DNA of 64,000 nucleotides, taken from assembly GCA_030278955.1 (NCBI GenBank), contig JAOANR010000004.1, positions 17,546,526 to 17,610,525 of the forward strand, given 5' to 3'. A program made the position numbers and the translations under genes. The stretch's first letter is position 1. The number at the start of each line of letters is the position of its first letter. Source of the stretch: Hygrophila difformis (Eukaryota > Streptophyta > Magnoliopsida > Lamiales > Acanthaceae). Shown here in pieces: positions 9,780-18,791 of the stretch. A model generated the notes under the pieces. The model was not told the DNA's origin, did not search any database, and was given only the letters and a program-made list of their open reading frames with translations.

Positions 9780-9785
9780 TTTATT
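9780..9785 (-). terminator. Viral poly(A) signal AATAAA
   Basis: It lies about 110 bases after the expected transcription start. In caulimovirids the signal lies inside the leader and is used on the second pass, giving a terminally redundant pregenomic RNA. Confidence 0.6.
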
Positions 9786-9917
9786 ACTGAAAGGGTTGGG
9801 AATACAAGGGAATTAGAGAGAGAAAGAGCTTTCGAGAGTAGCAAGAGTGCAGTCTCAAAAACCTTAAGAGAGAGAGAGAGCAAAGTGAGTGTGTGTTACA
9901 AGTGAAGACCATCCCTC

Positions 9918-9925
9918 TATTTATA
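9918..9925 (-). promoter_or_regulatory. Viral TATA box (TATAAATA)
   Basis: CTATAAATAGAGGG on the minus strand is a strong plant TATA box. The expected start is about 30 bases downstream, near 9890-9900. Confidence 0.7.
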
Positions 9926-10264
9926 GATGGGAATGTCATCTAAGTAATCCACAACAACCAATAAAAACGTGCCAAGTGGCAAAGCTATCCGATAAGGTTC
10001 GGATGAAAAATCAAACAACTAGTACAATAATGCAACAATATAATAATGAGGGGCCTAGTGCCCATTAACGTGGTTTTCCAAGAGTCACATGGCTCTTGTC
10101 TGCCTTTTGGTTTTATCCGCCTTGGATTCTTTCTTTCACATGGTTAGTGGTGCTTTTTGGCTCCACTAGCATTTTGTTTTCTTCTTGACTTTTTTCTTTT
10201 CAGGATTCCTTCCTTCACATGCTGGTATTTATTGTGAATTCCAGCTCATTTCTGCGTGGCTCCC

Positions 10265-11731
10265 TTAGTACTCTTCATCATTGTGGGGTCCGCCACTTTC
10301 TTTTTTCTGATTTTTTATGATTTTATTGGCCTGGAATTTTGCTTCATTTTTCTTTAGTGCTACCAGTGCACTAAACCTTCCATTTTTTCTGGTTGCCATT
10401 GCTTCAGCAAAAGTAGGCTTTAATTCCATTTCAAGCTTATGAAGAATTTCTTCTTCACTGAGGTTCTCAAATTTTCCAGTCTGTACTGGACTCATAGTTT
10501 TTGGCAAACTACCAGCCATAACCGGAATTAATGTGCTTTTACCATCTACCGGACTAGATGGGCTTAGTTCAAAATTTTGGTCCTCAAAGACCTCAGGGTT
10601 AGAACTTCCCTGGTTTGGTTCAAAATCATCTGAACTTATGCTTTTTAGCAAAGCATCAGCTATTAACGGACTTGACTCGTCTTTACCGTCTGCCGTTTGA
10701 GACGGACTAGATTCAAACTTTTGATCCTTAAAGACCTCAGGAGTTGAATTTTCCTGGTTTTGCTGCATCCAGGCTTTTGCCAATTCTACTGCAGTCATAG
10801 AACTGGTGGGTTTGGGTTCTGGACCATAGACTGGTTTTTCTTCTGGCTTTGGTGTTTTCAGTGTGAGGGACACAATTTTTGAGGTCAATTTCTCATTTTG
10901 GTTTTGAAGGATTTCAAGTTTCTTGGTGAGGGTTTCAATCTGGGCCTCTGCTTCAAGGGTTTTCATTTTTTGGTTTTCAATATTCTGTAACCATTCGGCC
11001 TTTTGGGCTTCATATTTACAGACTTCCTTGGCCATTTTTTCACAATGGTCACAAAACACAATGTGGGTTTTAGAAGAATGTCCAATTGAATATTGGACTG
11101 GGCCTGTAGGATTTTGGGTTTTTGGCCTCAAACCATCAACAATGTTTTTCAAACTTGGGCTTACAAAGAAATCTGGGCCCATTGTGGTTTTTGCAAATTG
11201 AATTGCAGACATTATGTCATAAAATCCTTTATGAAGAGGTTTTTCATTATCTTCATTAAGAGGTAAAATATCATTTTTATCATAAATTCCTTTTTTATAA
11301 CCTTCATAGATTACATAATATAAAAATGGTTTTATGTTATTGAATTTCTGGAAATACATGCTTAAAGCAGAGAGACAAGTAACAATATACCTGCTGTTGT
11401 TTTTGTCAAATGATGCTCTCCAGATGTTATCACAAAGGCAGATCTGTTCCTCTGTGTAGTTCAACCCTGTGATAGGCCTGTACTTCATGTTATCAAATAA
11501 GATTAATTCTACATTATTGCCTGTTTCTGCTCTTTTGCCAAAGCAGATTTTCACTCCTTTTTCTGGGAGTTTATCTTTTTTCTTCCCTTCTGGGATGCTG
11601 GTTTTAGAAGGGATTGTGTAATATCCCTCTGGGGTTTTCACCATCCCTGTGGTTTTTACTCCATTTTCATTGCTGATTTTCAAAGAGTTTTTCTGGGAGT
11701 TTTCTGCCATTCCTGTAACAATATTATTCAA
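10265..11731 (-). CDS. TAV-like multifunctional/inclusion-body protein
   Basis: This 488-residue product follows the polyprotein with an ATGA stop/start overlap. Residues 136-150 (YYVIYEGYKKGIY) resemble the RNase H1 N-terminal-like segment in caulimovirid translational transactivators (TAV), proteins that let plant ribosomes reinitiate on polycistronic viral RNA and form inclusion bodies. A Cys cluster follows (C227, C230, C238), then a coiled coil at about 245-290, a Pro/Ser-rich low-complexity region and a basic C-terminus. Size and position fit TAV. The P4 protein of rice tungro bacilliform virus, also encoded after the polyprotein, is an alternative comparison. The frame is fully open. 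Confidence 0.65.
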   Translation of the reverse strand: MNNIVTGMAENSQKNSLKISNENGVKTTGMVKTPEGYYTIPSKTSIPEGKKKDKLPEKGVKICFGKRAETGNNVELILFDNMKYRPITGLNYTEEQICLCDNIWRASFDKNNSRYIVTCLSALSMYFQKFNNIKPFLYYVIYEGYKKGIYDKNDILPLNEDNEKPLHKGFYDIMSAIQFAKTTMGPDFFVSPSLKNIVDGLRPKTQNPTGPVQYSIGHSSKTHIVFCDHCEKMAKEVCKYEAQKAEWLQNIENQKMKTLEAEAQIETLTKKLEILQNQNEKLTSKIVSLTLKTPKPEEKPVYGPEPKPTSSMTAVELAKAWMQQNQENSTPEVFKDQKFESSPSQTADGKDESSPLIADALLKSISSDDFEPNQGSSNPEVFEDQNFELSPSSPVDGKSTLIPVMAGSLPKTMSPVQTGKFENLSEEEILHKLEMELKPTFAEAMATRKNGRFSALVALKKNEAKFQANKIIKNQKKESGGPHNDEEY

Positions 11732-14700
11732 TTCTCAATATTCCAATCCTCCCTGTAAAATTGATCCCATTTTAGTTTAAATTTTTCCTCATCATTTTCA
11801 TCATAATTATCAATTGATTCGTTTTTAAATTCAGTGTCATATAATGGTTTTTCCCTTTCTTTAATCAGAATTCTAGATAGTATATCAGCAATTTTGTTAT
11901 CTTCTCCTTTAATATGTTCAAATTTTATTTTGTAACCTTTCTGACTGATAACATCTGTAAAATTCAACCACCTTCTCCTAGACATTGATCTTTTTTCTTG
12001 GAGTTGGCTATGAAATTTTACTATGGCTTCACAATCAGTTCTTACTGTGAATCCTGGTTTTCCTGTTAAAAACAGTTCAAATTTATCAAGTGCGTACTTT
12101 ATTGCTAATAGTTCTGCATCAATCGAGGAAAGGTTACCCTTTTCTCTGTATTTTCCTGATGCATATTGGCAAATTTCTTCTTTACTTTTAGGTGAGTAGA
12201 CATCCTTTTTTCGCAAAAGGATAGCTCCCCATCCTTCATGTGATCCATCGGTTTGCACAATAAGATAATCACTATCTTCTGGCAATACCAATTCTGGAAG
12301 TGTTTTTAATGCTTCTTTAATTTTTTGTACATTTTTTATATCTTCTTGGTTAAAATACCTTTGACCATTTTTTCCCAGTTTATTATATAATGATCCTGTT
12401 AATGAGGATAAGTTTTTAATGTATGGTCTAGCATAATTAACCAATCCCAAAAATTGTTGTAATAGTTTTGTATCTTCCATTTTATCAGGGAATTCAATAG
12501 CCTTTTTAGCAATATGATCTTGGAGTTTTATTTTACCTTTTCCAATTTCTGCCCCAAGGAATGCTATTTTAGTTTTATTAATTTCCATCTTTTTCTTTGA
12601 GATGATTATTCCATGTTTTTCAAATAGCCTAAACACTGTATCAAGATGACTCATATGTTCAGTACTATTTTTTGAAAATACTAGAATATCATCAATGTAT
12701 ACCAAAACAAATTTTTGGTATGGTTTGAAAATTTTATCCATTTTTTGTTGAAATATAGCTGGTGCATTTTTTAGTCCAAATGGCATTACTAACCATTCAA
12801 ATAAACCTTCTGGACATGTGAATGCAGTCCATTCAACTGACTCAGGATGCATTTTTACTTGCCAGAATCCCGACTTACAGTCAAATTTGCTATATACTTT
12901 TGAGTCTTGAATCCTATTTATTAAGACTGTTTTATCTGGTATGTTGTAAGCAAAATCTTTTGTATTGTCATTGAGTCTTTTATAATTAATGACCATTCTT
13001 GATTTTCCTCTTACAATTTCAGAATGTTTTCTCACAATAAAAGCTGCAGACCTATGTCTGGAGTTTGATTCTCTAATTACTTTTAAAGTTTTTAATTCAT
13101 CAATATGCATTTTGAAATCTGCTATATCCAGATTTGTAGGATTTATTTCTGCAGTTGAGATTCTTAATTCTGGATTTATTATTTCAAGCTTACATATTGT
13201 TCCATCTTTTTCCCAATATTTCTGGATGTTATCTCCAATAATTTGGGATTTTTCTAACCTCTCAATCCATTTTGTTATGGTTTCTTCAGGCTTAAATCTA
13301 GTTATACTTATTAATTCTTTCAGTTTTGGAGTTTCAGGAATATATTCTTCTTCAAACTCTGTAGTTTGTATGTTTTCTTTACAAGTTTGTTTACATGCTC
13401 CTTTTATTTTGCATTTACAATTTTCAATATCTTTGTCTTTTAAAAGTTTTTTATTTTTTGTTTTTGTATTAGTAGGGGCTCCACCACGCTTCTCTCGCAA
13501 CTCTGATGTTGTTAAAAGCTTGGTTCCCGCATTACTAATACTAGGTGCAAACATTGCCAAAGTTGCTTTTTCAACAATTTGGATATAATCTTTTGTAATA
13601 AATAATCCTCCATTATTTTGTAAGAAGAATTGTAATCCTAAGATTACATCTGCATTTATTACTAAGTCTTTTATATATGAATTATCAGGAACTCCATAGG
13701 GTTCTGATATCCCACAATTGGTTTCAAAGAATATCTGTCCACCTGAAATAGGTTGTTTTGTTGTATATGATATTCTTCCATCCATTAATTCTGATTTAAT
13801 GGGTTTCGTTAAGTTTTTCTGTAGATGTTCTGGGATAAGTTTCTCATTTATTATTATTCTTGTACATCCTGTATCGATTATTGCATTAGTACGGAATACC
13901 AATTCCCTTAATTTAAAGATTATTGGTACCCTTAGTGTAGTTAATGATGAAGGATCGTGGCACACAGGTATGTACTCAGGATTTTGTGCTAACATGTACT
14001 CCGTACTAGGATTTTGTTCATTATTAGATTCTCCTTCAGGAACTTCTTTTCCTTTATTTCCCGTATTTTCAGGACTTAACATATTATATTCTTCTAGGAT
14101 TTCTTCTATGTTTTCAATCCTAGTTTTCAATTTTTCAAGATTAATCATACTTTGTAAATCAAAAAGTTTTCTTTCGATTATATCTATTCTTTTCGTGATG
14201 AATGTATAATTATCATCAATTTTTGTTATTGGCATTTCTTCGGGAAATTTAATTTTATAATACTTTACCAAGCATATTTGGCATATTTCTACGTGACATA
14301 TTGTACATTTAGCTCTAAGTTTTCTTGACGGGTAATAAGAGCATTTTACACACGGTGTAGAATCTGTGCCTACCCTGAAAAGCCAATTATGATTTTCACA
14401 TTCATTAATTTCTCTCATCATATACTCAGTTTCATATGGCATCATATACTCTTTATATGTGATACCATTATATGAGTTTTCATTTGCAAGCATATTAATC
14501 AATTCATAGGGATCATCATCCCCTTGTTCTTCTATAACATTTTCTTCCACTGTTACTATACTATATATTGTTTCAGTCTCAGAAACATCTGAGTCTACAT
14601 CCAATATATCTTGTTGTATACATTCTGTAAGAATTGCTTCTCTTGAATGTTGGTTTTTTCTTTTAGGACATGCTGTTGCCAAATGGCTTTCATCACCACA

Positions 14701-16455
14701 TGTGAAACAAGCAAGTTTCTTTGTATAATTTCTACTAGGATTATATTTTCTGACGTGATGTTTTTGTTTCAAGAAAGGTTTTCTGCTATTTGATTGTTTT
14801 ATAAAATACTTCTTTCTTGTTATGAATTTGGGTTTTTTCCTTAATGGTTCCGGCCTACCATATCGTTGAGGAGTGTATATCCTTTTACAGAATGAATAAT
14901 CAGTTTTCTTAAGTTGTTTTTGTGCAATTATATTTGTACACTTATCTTTTAATATTTTTACCACATGAACAGCTCTCATACTAATAGTGTATTGCTGAGG
15001 ATTCTTTTCAACCATTTTATTCCATGTATCTTGAATTTCTTGACCGATTGGTCTTGGTATTTTCATAAATAATTTTTCACCTAACTCTTGGTTAAAAGCA
15101 CCTCCTGCTAGGCCTGTATAGTAGACATATTCATTCAAGAAGTCTACTGTTCCATATAAGTCATCTAGGTGCATTTGGTCTAGATGGATTAAGGCATCCA
15201 TTTGTGTTGTTATATGTCCTGAATTACCATCTTCACCCGTTATTAGACTTGATATTTTATTTACAAAGTTATAAGGATTCGGTCCTCTTTCTATTAAGTC
15301 TTGATAATCCATTGGATAATCTCTTTTAAATACTTCCCACATTGACTGTGCGAATTCTCCTAAATAGGTTTCAAGATATCCATACATTGATTCAGCTGTA
15401 TCATTATAATCATTTTTGTTTTTGATGTAATCAGCTACAACTATGTTTTTCCATTTTGCAATTACTGAGCCCCATTCTTGAGGGCTTACATTTGTTACTT
15501 CTAATATTGCTGGGTTATGATAATATCCTCTTTCTAAAGGTTGCCTAATTCCTCTAGGTTTTGTTATCATCCCAGGTTGTATTTTTCCATAAGGATATTC
15601 TGGATGAACATGTGTGATTGAGTGTCTAGAATTGTTTCCAGTATAATTAGTTCCAGGTCTCCACTCAGTCCCTCTTTGGTATGGGGCAAAGGGAGTTCCA
15701 GGGACTCTTGTTATACTGTCTCCTGTATTTTTCATGACAACATCTTTGTTCATGAATTCTTTAGCTGTTTTATTTGTTTTCTCAGAATGTAAGGAGATAT
15801 GGTCTCCCATATATTGTTCCATTAATATATTATCAGAACTTTGTCCTACTTCTGGTGAGTTTTCCTTTAAGAACAAGTGAGCTCCTATATCTGCTTGTTG
15901 TTCTTCTTTTATTTGCATTTTTTGTAATCTTTTCTGTACTTCTTTCTCAATAATATCTTCTAAATTATTCTTCCATTCTTTATTTTTTCTTTTCATTTTA
16001 TCCTTTAATTCTTGTTTTTGTTCATTTAGTTTTGATATTTCTCTTATCATTTCTTCATAATTTTCTATCCAATTCTCAAAATATCCATTATGTTTTGGAC
16101 ATTCTATTAAATGGATCATATGTTTTAACTTATCAGAATATCTTCTATCAAGATCAATTTTACAATCTTGACAATTATGAGGTAATATTCCTTTGTTTTT
16201 GAATTTTTTAGTTAGTGCAGAATGCACATGTTGTGAGAAAACTCTTTCATACCTGTCATGGTACTCTCTTTTATTTAGAATTTTTCCTTTCTTAAAGTTT
16301 TCAAATTTTCTTGTTTTTAAACAAATATGTTGAATGTCTTTAGCAATTCTTTCCACTTCATCTTCACTAGGGTGGAATATATGTTTTCCTTCATATTTTA
16401 CATAGTTATCTGTTACTGGTTTTTCTACAATAAACCTTTTCATTTGTCTATTCAT
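11728..16455 (-). CDS. Pararetrovirus polyprotein: capsid, zinc domains, protease, RT, RNase H
   Basis: A 1575-residue open frame. In order it shows an N-terminal Cys/His segment (C95, C98, H112, H115, C119, H122) with a coiled coil (about 130-185), then a capsid-like region (about 320-520) and a basic stretch. A CCHC knuckle follows (C583, C586, H591, C596), then an acidic segment and a second Cys domain C702-X2-C-X11-C-X2-C-X4-C-X2-C728, the pattern described for badnaviruses and tungroviruses. The aspartic protease has DTG at 861-863. Reverse transcriptase has YIDD at 1253-1256. RNase H has D1403, E1448, D1474 and D1524. It ends after RNase H with no integrase, as expected of a caulimovirid and unlike Ty3/gypsy. 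All visible catalytic motifs are present. Confidence 0.93.
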   Translation of the reverse strand: MNRQMKRFIVEKPVTDNYVKYEGKHIFHPSEDEVERIAKDIQHICLKTRKFENFKKGKILNKREYHDRYERVFSQHVHSALTKKFKNKGILPHNCQDCKIDLDRRYSDKLKHMIHLIECPKHNGYFENWIENYEEMIREISKLNEQKQELKDKMKRKNKEWKNNLEDIIEKEVQKRLQKMQIKEEQQADIGAHLFLKENSPEVGQSSDNILMEQYMGDHISLHSEKTNKTAKEFMNKDVVMKNTGDSITRVPGTPFAPYQRGTEWRPGTNYTGNNSRHSITHVHPEYPYGKIQPGMITKPRGIRQPLERGYYHNPAILEVTNVSPQEWGSVIAKWKNIVVADYIKNKNDYNDTAESMYGYLETYLGEFAQSMWEVFKRDYPMDYQDLIERGPNPYNFVNKISSLITGEDGNSGHITTQMDALIHLDQMHLDDLYGTVDFLNEYVYYTGLAGGAFNQELGEKLFMKIPRPIGQEIQDTWNKMVEKNPQQYTISMRAVHVVKILKDKCTNIIAQKQLKKTDYSFCKRIYTPQRYGRPEPLRKKPKFITRKKYFIKQSNSRKPFLKQKHHVRKYNPSRNYTKKLACFTCGDESHLATACPKRKNQHSREAILTECIQQDILDVDSDVSETETIYSIVTVEENVIEEQGDDDPYELINMLANENSYNGITYKEYMMPYETEYMMREINECENHNWLFRVGTDSTPCVKCSYYPSRKLRAKCTICHVEICQICLVKYYKIKFPEEMPITKIDDNYTFITKRIDIIERKLFDLQSMINLEKLKTRIENIEEILEEYNMLSPENTGNKGKEVPEGESNNEQNPSTEYMLAQNPEYIPVCHDPSSLTTLRVPIIFKLRELVFRTNAIIDTGCTRIIINEKLIPEHLQKNLTKPIKSELMDGRISYTTKQPISGGQIFFETNCGISEPYGVPDNSYIKDLVINADVILGLQFFLQNNGGLFITKDYIQIVEKATLAMFAPSISNAGTKLLTTSELREKRGGAPTNTKTKNKKLLKDKDIENCKCKIKGACKQTCKENIQTTEFEEEYIPETPKLKELISITRFKPEETITKWIERLEKSQIIGDNIQKYWEKDGTICKLEIINPELRISTAEINPTNLDIADFKMHIDELKTLKVIRESNSRHRSAAFIVRKHSEIVRGKSRMVINYKRLNDNTKDFAYNIPDKTVLINRIQDSKVYSKFDCKSGFWQVKMHPESVEWTAFTCPEGLFEWLVMPFGLKNAPAIFQQKMDKIFKPYQKFVLVYIDDILVFSKNSTEHMSHLDTVFRLFEKHGIIISKKKMEINKTKIAFLGAEIGKGKIKLQDHIAKKAIEFPDKMEDTKLLQQFLGLVNYARPYIKNLSSLTGSLYNKLGKNGQRYFNQEDIKNVQKIKEALKTLPELVLPEDSDYLIVQTDGSHEGWGAILLRKKDVYSPKSKEEICQYASGKYREKGNLSSIDAELLAIKYALDKFELFLTGKPGFTVRTDCEAIVKFHSQLQEKRSMSRRRWLNFTDVISQKGYKIKFEHIKGEDNKIADILSRILIKEREKPLYDTEFKNESIDNYDENDEEKFKLKWDQFYREDWNIEN

Positions 16456-17413
16456 TTTCCTGACCTTCTTCTTCTGTAAAATCTATTGGTCGTTTTGCAG
16501 TTTCATAATCGTTAAACCTTACTGACGTTTCTCCTCTGGAGTTAATGAAGTAATTTACATTTTTTGGAGTTAAATTTTTAACATTTGGTTTTTCAAAGAA
16601 TTTTGATAGATCCCAATTTTTCCCAGCATTTTCTTCTGATGATATTTCAGTTGGTCCTATCATTTTTACTCCTTCACTTCCTATGATACTTACCACAGTT
16701 TCAATTTTTGTTTTATGCCTGGTTTGGCCATTGTTTGTGATTCTTCCTAAGAAGCCTACACATACCATTAGGTTGTGACCAGTTTCCATTTCTTCATATC
16801 CTACAGTTTGAATTCCTATTTGGATATGCTTCATAAAATCTGTTATTTGTATCATATAATCTGGTGCTAAATAACATACTCCCACATTAGGGTTCATATC
16901 AATTTCCATTAATCCTATGATAGCTTGGGTTGGATTAGTCCACCTTGTATCAAGAACAGTCATTAGGACTTTAGTTCCCAAGTTTTTTCTAGTTAAACCT
17001 TTTACTCCTATGGAGATTAATCCCATATGCATATATTTTTGTCCTTGTCTTTGAAGCCTAATTGCTTCATTATTGCTTATTAATTTTATTAATTTTTTGT
17101 CATCTTTTAGACAGCTTATTGGTTCCGTATAATGATATTTGTAATATCCTGTGTTCCAATTAAGGAATCTTTGGTCATACAATAATCTTGGTTCCAATTG
17201 GATTAATGTTCTTTTCTTGAAGTTTTCAAATTCAATATCAGGGTCAATTATTTCTTCAATTATTGTTGGCCCTTCTTCAAGTTTGGTTTTTTCTCTGAAC
17301 ATTCTATCTATTAAGGTTTTTTCAAAGTTTGAGCTTTCAATCCTTTGAGAATTACTTCTTTCTACTAAACTGTTTTTGGATTCATTAGTAAGAGAAAATG
17401 ATCTCCTACTCAT
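16448..17413 (-). CDS. Movement protein (30K superfamily)
   Basis: This 321-residue product carries VLDTR (D155) within a beta-rich core of about 110-260, the position of the conserved Asp of 30K cell-to-cell movement proteins in caulimovirids. Such proteins widen or line plasmodesmata so that virions or nucleoprotein can pass. Here it is a separate ORF, whereas badnaviruses, which share the second Cys domain of the polyprotein, fuse the movement protein to the polyprotein N-terminus. It overlaps the upstream ORF by 4 bases and the polyprotein by 8, implying coupled translation or reinitiation. The frame is open. Confidence 0.8.
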   Translation of the reverse strand: MSRRSFSLTNESKNSLVERSNSQRIESSNFEKTLIDRMFREKTKLEEGPTIIEEIIDPDIEFENFKKRTLIQLEPRLLYDQRFLNWNTGYYKYHYTEPISCLKDDKKLIKLISNNEAIRLQRQGQKYMHMGLISIGVKGLTRKNLGTKVLMTVLDTRWTNPTQAIIGLMEIDMNPNVGVCYLAPDYMIQITDFMKHIQIGIQTVGYEEMETGHNLMVCVGFLGRITNNGQTRHKTKIETVVSIIGSEGVKMIGPTEISSEENAGKNWDLSKFFEKPNVKNLTPKNVNYFINSRGETSVRFNDYETAKRPIDFTEEEGQENE

Positions 17414-17889
17414 TTTTGTAAATATTTTTCGTCTGGTTTTACAACCCAGAAGTTTAGTTTTTCTTGTGGTTTAGTTTTCCTTCTAGCTTCTGCAGGTAAC
17501 TTTGCAATTTGTTCAGCTAGTTGTTTTATTGTATTATCTTCAGGTATTCTAACAGCTTGTATTCTTTCAAGTTTTTCATCTATGCTTTCAATGGCTATTC
17601 TTAATGCAGGGTCTTGATATTTTTTCATGTTTTCCATTTGAACATGTACATCATCAATTTTTTTCTTTAGTATTTCAGTTGTTACAAGCTCTTTTATTTT
17701 CTTGTCAATTAGACTAATATTTGTATTATTTGTTTTATTATGGTCTGTTATTTCGCCAATCTTCTTATGAAGATTATTAACATTTAGCTTTATTTCTACT
17801 AATTCTTTGTTTAATTCTTTGAATTTATTATTAATTTCTTGTTTAAAGTTTTCTATTGTTTCTTTAACCTCTTTCAAAGCTGTTTCCAT
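17410..17889 (-). CDS. Virion-associated-protein-like coiled-coil protein
   Basis: This 159-residue product has heptad-rich helices over about 1-110, then a short basic, Pro-containing C-terminus (ARRKTKPQEK, 134-144). Caulimovirid virion-associated proteins and badnavirus P2 proteins combine a multimerising coiled coil with a basic nucleic-acid or capsid-binding tail, so this is the best comparison. Its ATG overlaps the preceding stop by one base, and its stop overlaps the movement-protein ATG. No direct sequence match was tested. Confidence 0.55.
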   Translation of the reverse strand: METALKEVKETIENFKQEINNKFKELNKELVEIKLNVNNLHKKIGEITDHNKTNNTNISLIDKKIKELVTTEILKKKIDDVHVQMENMKKYQDPALRIAIESIDEKLERIQAVRIPEDNTIKQLAEQIAKLPAEARRKTKPQEKLNFWVVKPDEKYLQK

Positions 17890-18290
17890 TATCCTTTAAT
17901 GATTTTTATAATTTTGTTACACATTTCATTTACATTTTCAATATTGTTTTCAACAATATTTTTAATTTCCTTTATCTCTTTATCAAGTTTTTCAACCTTA
18001 TCTTGTAGTTGTTTTAATTCCTCACTATGGTTAATGATTTTTCTCGGATTTGGGATATCATTAACTAGTTTAGAATTTTCATATTGAAGTGTTGTTATGG
18101 TTTTAGATAAGTTTTTCATTCCACTGGATGATTTATCATACTGGGTTGATAAGTATGTTTGGTTTTCTAATATTACTTTAAGATTTGTATTATTTTGTTT
18201 TCCTAATAATTCTAACTTATCTAGTTTTGCTTCAATTGATTGAAGACTTCTTTGTATATCCATGTTTTTATTTGTTAACATTTTATTCAT
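17889..18290 (-). CDS. Small coiled-coil protein
   Basis: This 133-residue product has two helical, Lys/Glu/Asn-rich segments (about 10-75 and 90-130) interrupted by an Asn-Pro-rich turn near 77-83. It overlaps the upstream ORF by 8 bases and abuts the next one. Its position matches the small first or second ORFs of badnaviruses and tungroviruses, but no family motif is visible. Confidence 0.5.
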   Translation of the reverse strand: MNKMLTNKNMDIQRSLQSIEAKLDKLELLGKQNNTNLKVILENQTYLSTQYDKSSSGMKNLSKTITTLQYENSKLVNDIPNPRKIINHSEELKQLQDKVEKLDKEIKEIKNIVENNIENVNEMCNKIIKIIKG

Positions 18291-18537
18291 GAATTTTTAA
18301 GTGTTGTCTTAAAGCTTCTAATCTTACGATTAGTTTGCAATAATTTTTAAAAGTTCTATTTTTCTTGAGTTTTATTCTTTTGATTTTTATTTTATTTTGT
18401 TTACAGATCTTACAATCTTTAGTTTGGTTTTTGAATAGCCTTTTCTTTTCAATATCAATTATTAAAAATTTTTCGTAATTAATATTGTCATTTAATTTAA
18501 TTGTGTTTTGGTTATCTTTTAATCCGTCATTAGCCAT
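18283..18537 (-). CDS. Small Lys-rich CxxC protein, first ORF after the primer site
   Basis: This 84-residue product has CKIC (C42, C45), C67 and HLKIH (H79, H83), so four or five potential zinc ligands in a very basic context. It starts 23 bases downstream of the primer-binding site. Nucleic-acid binding is inferred from charge and ligands. No known family was recognised. Confidence 0.5.
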   Translation of the reverse strand: MANDGLKDNQNTIKLNDNINYEKFLIIDIEKKRLFKNQTKDCKICKQNKIKIKRIKLKKNRTFKNYCKLIVRLEALRQHLKIHE

Positions 18538-18559
18538 AAGCCCTAAAATCGCAACTTAT

Positions 18560-18571
18560 GCTCTGATACCA
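18560..18571 (-). promoter_or_regulatory. tRNA-Met primer-binding site of the pararetrovirus
   Basis: TGGTATCAGAGC on the minus strand is complementary to the 3' end of initiator tRNA-Met, the primer used by caulimovirids. It lies just upstream of the first ORF of the main block and is by convention position 1 of such genomes. Confidence 0.85.
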
Positions 18572-18659
18572 AATTTTTAGAGGGGTGTGTGATTTTTGGG
18601 CACTTTTTAGAGAAGTGTTAAACTCATTTGAATCATTTTTAGGTATTATTTTCCTTAAT

Positions 18660-18791
18660 TTGGTTATTTAGGGGTAAAATGGGGATTTTTTGAAAATTTT
18701 CTCTCTCCAGGGGGTTGAAAGGAATAAAAATTTGTGTGGGTATTTTGGAGGAATAAGTTGGTGGTGTTGGGGGTTTTTAAATAATTTTCCC
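18660..18791. repeat. Right terminal inverted repeat (MULE-type)
   Basis: Read inward from 18791 it carries GGGAAAATTAT, then AATTTTTATTCCTTT (18718-18732), TGGAGAGAGA (18700-18709) and TACCCCT (18670-18676), collinear with the left repeat. The viral primer site begins about 90 bases further in. Confidence 0.8.

Larger units (their letters stand above)
9114..10264 (-). promoter_or_regulatory. Viral intergenic region: promoter and start of pregenomic RNA leader
   Basis: This is the only long non-coding stretch of the viral genome and lies after the TAV-like gene, where caulimovirids keep their pregenomic promoter. It holds the TATA box (9918-9925), poly(A) signal (9780-9785), a CT-rich stretch just after the expected start, and a possible splice donor (9671-9680). 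Upstream of the TATA box are an ATTGG (inverted CCAAT) and ACGT-containing words. Confidence 0.7.
7813..18791 (-). mobile_element. Mutator-like element carrying a complete pararetrovirus genome
   Basis: The 10,979-bp unit starts GGGCAAATTAT and ends ATAATTTTCCC. It has collinear terminal inverted repeats of at least 135 bp and a perfect 9-bp duplication. No MULE transposase is present. Between the repeats lies an entire caulimovirid-like genome, minus strand, starting at its tRNA-Met primer site. Either the virus integrated into a small non-autonomous MULE (about 450 bp without it), or the MULE captured the viral DNA and can move it; one copy cannot decide. No LTRs and no integrase are present, which argues against an LTR retrotransposon. 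Confidence 0.75.

Noticed and set aside
12989..14209. Plus-strand open frames of 199 and 163 codons
   Set aside because: They are antisense shadows of the viral polyprotein and carry no domain.
11728..16455. Calling the long minus-strand frame a Ty3/gypsy retrotransposon
   Set aside because: There is no integrase after RNase H, no LTRs flank it, and a movement protein and badnavirus-type Cys domain are present.
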